In this document: in pieces, positions 36,271 to 47,700 of the stretch
How the letters are laid out: each line of letters opens with the position of its first letter
Position numbering within the stretch: position 1 is the stretch's first letter
Assembly (NCBI GenBank): GCA_026419785.1
Contig: JAODTK010005589.1
Coordinates: forward strand, 248,001-312,000
Direction of reading: 5' to 3'
Length of the DNA stretch: 64,000 bases
From: Sclerodactyla briareus
Lineage: Eukaryota; Echinodermata; Holothuroidea; Dendrochirotida; Sclerodactylidae
Notes under the pieces: model-generated
What the model saw: the letters and a program-made list of their open reading frames with translations, nothing else
What the model was told of the DNA's origin: nothing
The model's database searches: none
Translations under genes and position numbers: made by a program

Positions 36271-36486
36271 CCACCCCACTCCTCCGCCGAGGGAAGACGA
36301 AAGATGAGATGGGGCTATATTCTTTCCGGCCAGACAATAAGGCGGCGACAGGCGCAGGAAAGTTGGATGACTTCTTTTTTTCGATTTTGCGGGATAATGC
36401 AATATGTGACGATATACAATCACAACGAACTATGTCATTCTTTGTGTTGGCCATGTAAAGTCGACTACGTAACGCCCTTCTACGCA

Positions 36487-36659
36487 AGGGCGCAGCCACT
36501 GGTAAAAGTTGGGGGTGGTCAAGAGCAATTTGGGGGGAGGAGGTCGGAAGCAGTGAATGGAAAACATTTTTGTGTGTGAAAAAATCATTATGTATGGGAG
36601 GCCCTCATGAAAGTTTGGGGGTTAATGCCACCGGACCCCCCCCCTAGTAGCTGCGCCCT
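36487..36659. mobile_element. MITE-like element, AGGGCGCAGC inverted ends
   Basis: The left end is AGGGCGCAGCCACTGG (36487-36502). The right end, on the other strand, is AGGGCGCAGCTACTAG (36644-36659). The 173-bp body is G-rich next to both ends and has no reading frame. It is a small non-autonomous DNA element. Flanking TTCTACG and TTCTTACG are similar but not a clean target duplication. Confidence 0.6.
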
Positions 36660-38290
36660 GTTCTTACGTCTAGTCCGGGCCAGAGCGAACTAATGAATCG
36701 TGTGGCGATGTGAATGATCAGTGTGACATGTGTATATTGTGTGGTACCGTGTTTTTCTAATCGCGATGTTGAATCCTCATCGGACGCTTTATCATCACGT
36801 ACTATGATAAATAATATTTGACGATGTGAACTCAAAGTTTGGCGCTGTTCCATTTTTCGCCTGACGATGTGATTGCAGTTTTGTGAATTTTCATGATCAA
36901 TTATATAAGACTAATGGTCATGTAACAAATATTCCTTAAACTAGCACAAGTGAACAGGGGCATAAAAAGAAAAAAAACATCATTTGGAGGTTCTTCATGT
37001 TGCCTCGTTTCTAATATTTCCAATTTAGTTTCGAGAAAATTAAGGATCCGTGACATCACGGAGTATTGGAGTAACAATACGGAGGCCGCCCGTAGACCAC
37101 ACAACTTAAAAATTTTTGCGCCATGGTAACAGAAAGACTGATGAGGCACCCACTTAGAAGAATTGAATGAAGTAATACTTTGATGTCTGTGAATGATTTT
37201 CCGCTGCCATAATGTGAATAGAAGAAACACCAAAAATCCCTCATACTTACATGGCCAATGGGCTTAACTGGGAGACAATGACGGCCAATGCATGATCTAT
37301 TGAAGGAAAATGTCCTCTTGCAAGTTACACTGAACGACCAGGCACATTACATTCGATGAGTTAACAAGTTTCAGTAGCCTCTGTTTTCCGTTTCTCTAAA
37401 TCTTTGAAATCGCTGGGAAGGCTGTGGAGACGCATTGAAGGTTTAGCACACTTCACGCATGTGAAAAGTGTCTCGTGTAATACTTATGAAAACGCTAGTA
37501 GAGCAATCGCCTACAGGCGCGGGTGGGTGGGGTGGGGGGGGGGAGGGATTTCTCTTCCCGGCTGTTTGCCACAGATCGGTTGTACATGCCATGCTGGTCG
37601 GCACGTGGACACAGCAAGTTGCAAGAACATGGCTTATTGTTTATCTCCAGCGACTACATACCAAGCGTCAATCCAGGTCTAGGGACGTTGTCGTTGGATT
37701 GCCGGGCTAGGAACCTTCACACATCAGTTGGCGATTTGAGCCCATGAGTGGCGTCATTTCTTTTCACTTTGATTGTCCGATAAGTTTTGGGCCAAGAAAA
37801 AGGAATGGCTCAATCACAGCTGTAGTCGTCGCCGGGGGGTGGGTGGGGGGGTTATGTGTGGGCCCCTTCCCGACCAACCCCTCTGTGGATGCGCCCTCTG
37901 TGTAAAGCACACTGAGCAGTGGTAAACAGAGAACTAGAGGCCGGAGTTCCGGGTCCACTAGGTCAGCTCGAATTTGCAGCACAGATTACATGTGTAACGC
38001 GAACAGGCAATTTGCCGATGTTCTTGGGTTGCTGGGGAAAGCAGCTCCTCCTACACGCATTTGCCTTTAAGCTTCAGGGGCCAACGTTACACTTCTTACT
38101 CTCATAGATGCGACTTGGTATGTACGAAGCATAGGCCTATGTTTGCCATTCGCACATGTGTTTAAAGGGGCAACAATTACTGCGGGGTACGCATATTCTA
38201 ACAGCTGGTTCAGTTTGTTTTAATGAATCATTGTAAAAAGATATTTTCACTGTCTGTACGTTTTCTTTCGGTATTTAGTCTAACATTTTT
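36660..38290. other. Gene-free stretch
   Basis: G runs near 37540 and 37845. No exon or known repeat family is recognised. Confidence 0.45.
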
Positions 38291-40330
38291 TCACATTTTT
38301 CATCATCACGCCAGTCCGTCGCGCGTCTTTGGAATGCCTCAATGAATGCGCCACAATGGCGCGCGCCGCCAGTTGAGAAGGCCTGGTCTATAGTTGTAAC
38401 CACGCGTTGCGACTTAGTGAGTTTTAAGAACAACTTCGAACATCGAGTACATACATCCCTGTCTATATCTGCTGGCCCGCTTGTACTCTGCATTGCATGG
38501 GCGGTTAAAACCCGGGCCTTTTTGCTGCTCTCAATACCGATGTACTAGTTGAAATCTGCATGGGCGTTACGAATTTGCCGAACCTCCAAGTTCCGTTGAA
38601 GGGAGGTCCGTAACGCGGCCGTCCTCGGTGAGGGCCTAACCAGGTGCGTAGATAACTTTCCGCGCCAGAGGGGCCAAGACGTTTTCGTGCTGATTCGGAA
38701 ATTCTTCCCGACGTTAGGAGGGCCGGTCGGAAAAGCGGACTCCCTTGTACCCCCCCTACCCCCATCAATACCCCCATCACCCCCTCGTCCCATTTGGGTC
38801 CGCTACCATTCTTGCAATGGGATTCGTCAGGTTTTACTGTTTTTCCACTATTCTTTCGTTTCGTCGTTTTTTCTCTTCCCCTTTCCTTCATCTCCTGTTT
38901 TTTTAGCTCTCGATTCCCGACTCCCCCTCTCGCATAATCGAGAGAGGGAGCGGAATCTCCTACGGGTAAGTCCCTGGGGCCAACAGTTAGCAGGTTATAG
39001 TGGCTTTGCTTTAGCTTAAGGACTTCAGTGGGTGCAGTTTTCGTGCATATTTAGACAACAGAGGCATCATCGCTCTCGGTACCTCACAGCTGGAGGCTTG
39101 GAGGACCATATTTCGTTAAAACAAACTGCAGAATGAATTCTATATTATGCTTATATATTAGCTGGCGAAAACTGAATGCGGGTCAGTCCAATCTCGAAGT
39201 TCATACACTCCCGTTATGGTTACAGTCCTTTGAAGTTTGGGCATGAGTATTGCGCAGAATCGAAAAGCTTCCAATCATGCAAATAGAAAATGATGTCTAC
39301 TTTGCACAACTCTGCCAGCAATCTTTGTATTCTATTGACATTCACACATTGTTTTTGTCACTTCGGCCAATATTCATCTATGTTGTGATTGCTGTAGTGG
39401 GTAGGTAAGGTGTTGGTGGTTACTTGGTAGCGAAAGAAACATAACTTCTGCTAAAAAATTTGACTTATTCTTACAAAATGGACACCTGAAATCTATACAT
39501 GACATAACTTCTCCGGTTGTCCAGTGTGACTTCATGTGTTATTGGCGCAATTGGGAATTCTCCCTCTCCCCAAAGTCCTTCTTCTCTTCCTAATGGTCCA
39601 AACTTTAAAGGCCAATAACTCCACTAGGAACACTCGTAATGAAATGGGGTTTGGACTATAGATACCGTTTTCCATTCTCCGACGATTCTATACTCTGTGT
39701 ATCCAAGCCTGGCGTGGTTCCTTTCAGGGATCTCTTGTCAAAGATGAGCCGTCATCCTCGCAAGGAGCAAACAGCTGTAAAGCTACCTGGCAGTGTTAAT
39801 AGAACTATACTCTTCTAGTTTATTGACGACCCTCACTGTTTACAAACATAAATCATGGAGTGATTACCTATCTCAAGGACACTCCAGGCATAAACTGCAA
39901 GGCTTGGTTATATCGTGGCCTTGTCTTGCCCGATGGTGGATAAATAACAGTATGACCTGTTGTACAAGAGGATTAGAAAGAATAAAAAACCACGATGCGC
40001 CTGATTCCTTTCCACATATCCAACGTCTGTAACACAGGATACTTCAAGTTCACCTTAAAGTAAGCAAATCAATTTGCCCGGCTTCACAAAAGAGCTTCAT
40101 GACGCTGCTGCTACTGCCTTAATGGAGGTAGGCCATCGGTATTTCCAGCCATTCCGTCCACACAGACCCTTAGAAGGCGCTATACTTCAAGACAATCGAC
40201 ATGGCGGGCGATTTGTGTGTGCAATTGGAGTGGGGGGGATGGGACGGAGGCTGATAAATGACTAATTTGGCGAGCTCTCACCATTGGTAGGATTCGCCTG
40301 ACAGACCCGCCAGATGCAGGAAATAGTCTT
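38291..40330. other. Gene-free stretch; possible hAT-type end at 38.37 kb
   Basis: GCCGCCAGTTGAGAAGGCCTG at about 38367-38387 reads on the other strand as CAGGCCTTCTCAAC, similar to hAT-type termini (CAGxxxTTCTCAA). No partner end was found. A GC-rich patch at 38580-38760 has open frames that I do not recognise. The rest is AT-rich and featureless. Confidence 0.35.
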
Positions 40331-40354
40331 TCCCGTGCCTTTTTGCAGGCGTAT

Positions 40355-40540
40355 CCAAGGGGGGATTGTCCCCCCCCCCCCCCCGGTAAGAAATGAGGAA
40401 AACAGGAAAAGGGGAAGAGGAAAAGGGGGAAGAGAAGAAGAGGAAAAAGAGGAAAAAGACAAAGAGGGGAGAGAAGAAAAGAGGAGAGAGGAAGCAAGGG
40501 AGCAGAAAAGAAAGAGAATAGGATAAGAGAAACGAATGGG
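40355..40540. repeat. G/C hairpin followed by polypurine tract
   Basis: GGGGGG-ATTGT-poly-C (40360-40384) is a small foldback. It is followed by about 145 bp consisting almost only of A and G on the plus strand (40388-40535). Mirror-like polypurine DNA of this kind can form triplex (H-DNA). Charged Glu/Lys/Arg frames here are repeat translations. Confidence 0.75.
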
Positions 40541-42300
40541 TGGTAAAAAATCGCGAGAATCCGAAACGAAAAGTGACGTAGGCTAATGTGAGACATATAG
40601 GGCGAAAACCGTGAGAATGTTTCCCTCGGATTTTAGAGCATAGCCCCCCCCGCCCCCCCCCCCGCCAATCATTGTTACATCAGTCAGCTTCCAGGGAATC
40701 TCGGTTTGAAAATATTTGGTCGAGGCCGTAGCCCCCCCCCCACTGCTCCACCACTACAGGCTATCAGGGAAAGGTCATGGGTAATGATGATTTCATACCG
40801 CTGCATGGGTGAAATCAATTTCGTCGAAATTTCTGTGGAATTCTTGCCGAAAGACGGACATTAATCGCTCTTCATGAGAGCCGTTCGAACTTGCAGGGAT
40901 CAGGGCGGGAAGTGCAATGGTACACCCAGTTTAACCCAACTCCCGTTTATCAGGCGCGGGTCCGCGGTTTTACTATTGAAGACCTACCCGAAGTAATAAC
41001 ATCCTGAATACGATCCGCATCAGCCGACGCTGGTGCTCCGCTTAGATTGGGCCACGTAATAAATATACCCCCCCCACCCCCGCCCACAAGACAGTACAGC
41101 ATTATCACGTCTTCATCCGAGCAGTGCATATCGAGTTGAGATCGAGAGCTCGAATAGCTCAACTCTGCGGAAGAAGGGAAGTAAGAGCGTGGTGAAGCAA
41201 GGGAGATTGTTTATCCAAATATCTAACTGAGTGCCCACCAAAAAGGCTTGTGGCAAGTGGAAAGATCAGGGAAGATGGGAGGGCCTTTTTCTTAACATCT
41301 TGGAGGCCTTATATCCCCAAATTGTACCACGTGTATACTACTCACCAATCATGCTTCTCTAAGATCAGATATTAAATGAAACGCCATACATCCATATGAA
41401 AGACTCTAGCCCGTTGTCACCCCCCCAAAAAAAATAGTCAAGCTCATAATATCTGTGAGGTGAAAAATTACAACAACATTCTTATGAACTTGAAAAAACC
41501 AGAATCAACCTATTTTGGATTACTAATAAAACCCTTTAGCCTCTGGGTCCGTGTTCCTCTCTCAACACGCGCAATTTTGAAACTGCAGTAGCCTGGCTAC
41601 GAAAACTACTTGGATTTTCAACGCGTTTGTTCTCTCAGGAAAACTTGATCGGAAGTTACTGCCCAATCTATGGCAGGACGTTTTTATCATGATTGGGGAC
41701 AGTAGAGCTGGAAGCTTGCCAAATGTCCTAAATTTCTGCTGAGTTCTGATGTTCTAAGATGTGCTCTGGAAATTCTTGAGAAAAATTGCGCGCATGGTGG
41801 CTCGTAGTATGGCTCAGCAATTGTTGGCCATTTAAGCCAGTCTGGGGCGTTGTACGGGCAAAAATGACCGTGTGGATGATCCGCGCCAACCTATGGTGGC
41901 GCTCCGCTCAGATAGTAAATAGAATGCAGTCCACATCGGTCACCCCAATAGTACATATTTAAAATAATATATAAGAATCTGTAATCACTGTAATTCATTT
42001 CAGTGACACAAAGAGAGTTTGTTTAAGTGTCGGGATTTATACTGTATCGGCTGACGGGCAGAGGAATCAATGCTGCCACTCGTTTGGCGTTGGTTTGTAT
42101 ATGTGTGAATTGTATGTAGAGAAGGAAAACCCAACCCTCAAAATTTAGATCAATACTTCCAGTAAGCAGAGTGCAAGATCCTTTGTGTTTTCAGTGTGTC
42201 AGTGTAATTCCACCACGAGGAGTTACTATGTTCTACCGACAGTCAGTGGAGTATAAGCAGTCCATTTCAGGCCCCCGAGGGTATTTCCGGCGACCTGGGA
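40541..42300. other. Gene-free stretch with repeat pieces
   Basis: C runs near 40660, 40732 and 41070. CGCGCCAACCTATGGTGGCG at about 41899-41918 belongs to the motif family seen at 23981 and 42329. No gene is recognised. Confidence 0.5.
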
Positions 42301-42631
42301 GGCGTTAAAACCTCAAAATTTTCGAAAGGGTGCGCACCCGCGCCAACTGATGGTGGCGGCTCCTAGATAGTCATCCCGCTCGCGACCCGGGGTGACAAAG
42401 CCTGCATACGCCCCTGTTTTGAAGCAGTGGACTAATTTGTAAAATGAAATAGACCCATACGTTAGAGGATTCTCATTTTTTGAGAGAATGTCCTCTCGAG
42501 GATTGTGAGTTGCTCCTCCCCGTGAGGCCTTGTAACCAGTAGCCAACACCCGGAAGGTATATAGACTTATCAGAAATGGGACAGGTGTTCCAAATGAATT
42601 ATATTCGAAAATACCATATCCACGTTTTGGG

Positions 42632-42790
42632 TTCTCTCTAAATCCCTGGAGTGAAATTAGGGACACTCTGAAATTCAGAGTGAATATCGTCTCTTTCTCA
42701 GAGTGATAAATACTAATCACTCTGAGAAAGAGTCGATAATCACTGAATTTCGAGTTGTCCTTAATTTCACTCAAGGGATTAGAGAGTTGA
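42632..42790. repeat. Long near-perfect hairpin (inverted repeat)
   Basis: The left arm (42632-42707) contains TCTCTCTAAATCCCTGGAG, TGAAATTAGGGACACTCTG, AAATTCAGAGTGAATATCG and TCTCTTTCTCAGAGTGAT. An eight-base AT loop follows. The right arm (42715-42790) is ATCACTCTGAGAAAGAG through TTTCACTCAAGGGATTAGAG. The inner 18 bp are perfectly complementary and the outer arms pair with few bulges, giving a stem of about 75 bp. It has no poly-G. Candidates are a foldback transposon, a recent inverted duplication or a hairpin RNA precursor. Confidence 0.75.
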
Positions 42791-43740
42791 GGTATGATGG
42801 GTTTCGAAAGGACTGAAGACTAGAGTGGACTGAAACAACGGAGTAGGGGTAGCAAGCACCTCACGAGTTCCCAACTGAAAAAGGTCGGAAGGTAAACCAC
42901 CACGGTCACGGCAAAAAGAAAAGTCCACATATAGCCTTGATAGTTGATGGAATTTGTGTAACAGCAGCGATGTATGGTATAAACAGAGTAGAGTGATCAA
43001 GGAAATGAATAATACTCAAACGCCTCTCATGTTCAGGAAAATATTTCTAATACGACTCAGTCACACTGCAGGGGGGGGGGGGGGTATCGTACATGTGCAT
43101 GACTTAGCTGCTCAATACATGTCCTTGCAAAAAACTAATTTAAATTTAAAAACTTTCTCAACTAATTTCCATATGTATAGTATAAAATGGATAAAAAAAA
43201 AACGACAAACAAAGTGAAGGTTCTGTAGCTAATCCCAATCCCCACCCCACTCCACCCTAAGCTCTGCATCTTTAATGGCATGACCCTCTGATTGGTAGGG
43301 CTAAGATGACAAACATAGGTGTAGGCCAGCTGGCCGTTCAGTTTTGAACCTCCGGTATAAGCCTAAGGTATACCATACATTCGCGCGACCCGAAAATATG
43401 TTGCAACATATGCGGGGATGAATACATTAGTTGAATTCGACCAAGTTAATACCCCCCACTTCAAAGGACTTTGGTAGTACAGCCCTCGAGGAGCCAGTGG
43501 AGGGACGAACACTTCGGGATCTACGGGGGGTCCTTCTTTCTACAATGATAGGGACTGTATTTTTATAGTTTCAGTCGGGAACCATTGCGTCTGTTTTCTG
43601 TTAACTTGGTGGCGCTGTTGTTTTGTTGACCAGTAGAAGAACTGGTCGGGTTTTCCATCTCAATGAAACTGCGCGCCCGCGTCGGCTATGCCATCTTTAA
43701 CGACTGACATTGAAGGACGTCGAACGTGCGGCGTGCTGAA
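42791..43740. other. Gene-free stretch
   Basis: A G run at 43071-43084. No recognisable gene. Confidence 0.5.
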
Positions 43741-43742
43741 TA

Positions 43743-43890
43743 CAGGTTGCGTACCAGAGATTTGTTTTGAGGGGGGGGGGGGGGGGGGGGGAGGGGGTGA
43801 GTCGGAACCCAAGGGAAAGTGGCCTCATAATGGTAGTCACCCTCCCTATGGCAAATAAGTACAGTTGTTGGGCACAAAACAGGTCAATAA
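43743..43890. repeat. Poly-G-bearing dispersed element, copy B
   Basis: CAGGTTGCGTACCAGAGATT, TGTTTTGA, a run of about 20 G (43771-43790), TGAGTCGGAACCCAAGGGAA, CACCCTCCCTATGGCAAATA and AGTACAG follow the order of copy A (23189-23340) in the same orientation. Confidence 0.65.
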
Positions 43891-43899
43891 TGCTCCCCG

Positions 43900-46000
43900 T
43901 GGTTAGAAGAAAGACATTTCCCCAGGGGGCATCACCCCCCCGAAATTGTAGTGGACATGAAATTCTACCACAATGAATATAAGATATCCGTCTTCACGTC
44001 GTATACCAACCAACCCCCAAATCGATTAGGTAGCGTATTCACTAGCACAAATGTAGTCCGCACTAAGTGTGATATACACCATAATGGAGAGTTGACAAGT
44101 AGCTTCCATGATCTAATGGCAGTATGTCGTTACACAATTGAAACAAAACAAAATATAAGCTTAGTTACAATATTGGTTTTCGAGGGTTAGAGTTCACTGT
44201 TAGTTTCCATACTTAGCTTTTCCGAAAATAGCCTCTCGCAAGCCTGTGGTTTAGCTCAGGGGGCGAAGTAGACATGGAAGGCCACCAACCAATAGGACTT
44301 TCACGGATATATAAAATCGACTTTTCCTGGCGAAAAATACCAAATTCGTCCGATGAAGATTTAAAATAATATCCCAGCATGCCTCAGAACTATCCCACAG
44401 TGCACCAAAACATGCTTCTTGCAAAAAAGGTAATGGGCATATATATTTGTATGTAATCTGCCCATATGATATGGAAACTAAACAAACGGATAGAATCGCC
44501 ACCCATGACTGTCAATCGCGAACTGGGAGGATTAGTCACTATGGAAGTTGGATGCAAGCTATCGCCCACCCCCCCCCATCCAACGACTTTGGTAAGTCTT
44601 GGGTGTAAGGCCCCTGACCCGTATCGAAAACATAGGAATCGTCGTGTATGAAGAAAGAAGGGGCAAAACTTCTCGGTCCCTAGTTACATACTCCGAGTAG
44701 TTGTTGACTGGGACTTTCTAAGCGTTGAATTGTGCAAATTTTGGGTAGGTTTGTTGATGGACCGGATCCATGGATCAATTGACCCCCCACCCCCATCAAA
44801 AAAAAAACCCAACAAACGTGGAACATCTATAGGTTCTAGGTTTAGGTATAAGAATATCTGAAATGATACTGGAAGTGTCATTTTGATGCCTATAGTTCAT
44901 GACCATGGAGCGAGGACAGTAACATTCTTGTGGTTTTATGACAGAAGGTATCGGCCAACACCTGCCACGAAGTCGGTTCGTCTGCCCGGTCTGCATGGGA
45001 CGAACCGAAATTCAAGTAACAAAAAAAAAAAACAACCAATGTGGCAAGTTAGAATAGGCCAATGAGAGGTTGTGGGTGGCAGGATCCTCACTACTTAAAC
45101 AAATGCTGGATTGTACGGATTCTCCTATAGCTTTCCATTACAGCCTCATTTGTAAACTGACATTACTCCTGAAACTGCAAACCAATTCCATCCCCATTCT
45201 TCCGGGTTGTTCCTGTTGATCAGCCATGGAAGCTTAGAAATTCGTGAAGTTTTATGATGGTGGTAAGATGGCGCTGTAGCTTCCGTCAGGGGAAAGTTTC
45301 GAATATTGGTTGCACAGTACGTAACGTTTGCAAGGTCGATCGGTCGGTCGTCGTGTACCCTAGCAGAAACCTCGGGATCATTTGTCAAGATTATTGGATA
45401 GTATCAACCTCAAAATATTCAGTAAATTTAGGGACTATTGTAATAGCTCGTATTCACGGCTCGAGTACGTCATAACAATATAGGCAGACCCACCATTGCC
45501 TGATTGCCAGCTGATGGTAGCGGACCCATTAGAGCTCCATTGACTTATACACTAACACATTGCCCTCCGTTTAGCGGGTTCTGGATCCGTGTGTGCCCTA
45601 ATGGGAGGACCATGGCCGCCATTCATTGAAAACAGAGAAGTGTATCATCAATGACACTTACACCCGGATTACCATACGTTGATCGCGTTGAAGCGATTAC
45701 GTTTTCAGCTAGAGGAGCTTGAAGTTGGGGGCGGAATGACTGTCCACTCCGACGTAATTCTGTCCACGAAACACCAGTTTTGGTCAACTTCTCTGTGAAG
45801 GGTAAATTGGTTGTGTTTTAAATATACCTGGATTACACCAAATTCACACCATTTGTTTCTTTCGATATGCACGTTCACATGCCAGTCAGAAAAAAACCCA
45901 GCAGATTAATATATTAAGTAACAGAAAAAATTGGGTTCCAAAACAGTTTTTAGGCACTATTTTTTGGAGGTAGCAGAAATCTCCGCGGAGGAATATCGCT
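43900..46000. other. Gene-free stretch
   Basis: C runs near 44570 and 44785 and a Lys-coding A run near 45022. No exon or repeat family is recognised. Confidence 0.45.
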
Positions 46001-47700
46001 AATGGCGTCTGCTACCTGCTACAAAGGACCGGGATGCCAATTTCGTGACAGAATCGATCCATGACAGTCTCTCACTGTTCTCTAACCGTGAAAGGGTTCT
46101 CTGAATTGGAAATAGTATATCGGCGTGGAGGTGAAAATAGATTCTAGCACAAACATTTTTACTAGCCGTGAACAAAACATACGGCATTTTCCTTTTTTTT
46201 TTTTAAGTTGGAACCCCCAAAAGGTCCGCACTGAGCTCTCTTACTCTTCGAGATCGCTATATCAAAGTCAAGTCAATATCGTCAACCGTAACCGTCATTG
46301 CCGATCACACATCCATCGGGCGCGTCTGTGGAAAGTCTGGATGGGTCGGCAGCCGATTCACCAACGTCAGTATCCATCGAAATCCGCTTCAAAATTTTCC
46401 TCGATATATCACGTTCGTCAGAGTCGCAGCCGCTTTTAATTCACCGTCGGGGTCCCGAGATTTCCCGCGTTCCATCCCGGCATGGGTCAACGTAGTCTCT
46501 GCGGAGAACCGCAGGAACGTCATTTTGATTTTCATCCTTCGGATGGGTGACGCGTCGCGCGTGTTAACTTTGAAAGGTCGCCTTTCAACCGCGTTGGGGG
46601 CGGTAACTCAAACGACGCCCCCATCTGTAGTTGCCTCTGCTGGGGAGCCTTCACAGGGCTGTCTGATTTAATTCCGCAAGAATATTCGATTCGCTTTTGT
46701 CTTCCTTCTAGGGGACGAATTTCTGCCTGCCTACTCCGTGGCTTAGTGGAGTCTTCGTCTTTATTCGCGCCATTTTGTGAATTCCGCCGTTTCATCTTCC
46801 ACCGAGCGACAGCTGAAGTAAGTGCGGCGTTTGTTAGAACGTCAATCTCTAGTCCTCTATGGATAGTCTCGAAATCTGGAACGAAAGACCCAGTATTCAC
46901 ATCACCCCTCACGATCCTTATCTAGAATTTGTATGTTCCTATCGGAGATTTACAGGAGGTCTCTTCAACGGCTAGCTCAGAAGTATTTTCTCGACCGTGA
47001 GAGTTCCGCCTTTTGACTCGTTCATGAAAACGTTCGATATCCATTTGTAGTCTATTGGGGCTGCCAGCTCATTCGTACGCCTTCCGTGATACTGCCGTTG
47101 CATGGTGCACCATGCCTGACGCTCCCAAAACTTTCATGCAACCTGCTCTCTTTCGCCTGGCTTTAGAGAACAACGCCTCATCACATTTCGCAGTGGGACG
47201 TATGTTTTTCAACCCTTTCTCTTCGGCGCCCATGGAATATTTTTTTTTTTTTTTTTCTCACAAGGATGGTCGACCGGGGACTCCCCGCCACCTGCACTGG
47301 GAATGCTCTTCAGTTTCGACAGTATCGAGTCAAAAAGGCGAAGGGATCCAAATGCGGGCCATCGTGCATTTTATTGAGTTTATCTATCGGAGGAAGCACG
47401 TAACCGGCCAGCGGCAAGCTACGCGATTCTCTGGAGATTGACGCCGGAAGCTTCTGAGCGGCGTCTTCGTGGACGGGGTCTTCAGATTCCCCCAACCTAT
47501 AATTGAGCCTGCCTAAACCGTGGGGGACTGTCGCCGGGAGGCCTGGGTATATGAGTGCCATGGTCATGACTGCCTCTGGGTCGGACGTATGTCTTTCGAT
47601 ATGCCATGTCCAGCAATGACACTCAACGTTCATGATTATAAGTCCATCGTGCGGCTCTGAATGGGGCACATCTTGAAATCGGATCTTTCGTTACTGAGAA
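46000..47700. other. Unrecognised region, open minus-strand frames
   Basis: On the minus strand, frames of 119 codons (47669-47310) and 126 codons (46912-46532) are joined by shorter open stretches and have a charged, protein-like composition (for example RWKMKRRNSQNGANKDEDS). The plus strand is also open for 128 codons at 47055-47441. No motif fits a family that I can name with confidence. It could be a decayed gene or mobile element, but I make no functional claim. Confidence 0.25.

Noticed and set aside
38367-38390. hAT-type terminus (CAGGCCTTCTCAAC on the minus strand)
   Set aside because: No partner end or target duplication found; kept only as a note in the stretch annotation.
42313-42774. 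153-codon minus-strand frame
   Set aside because: Half of it is the arms of the long hairpin at 42.6-42.8 kb and there is no domain or splice context.
44250-44330. tRNA-like start (GGTTTAGCTCAGGGGGC)
   Set aside because: It resembles an A box, but there is no B box or pairing cloverleaf downstream.
46000-47700. Decayed mobile-element polyprotein on the minus strand
   Set aside because: The frames look protein-like, but no motif specific to any family could be read, so no assignment was made.
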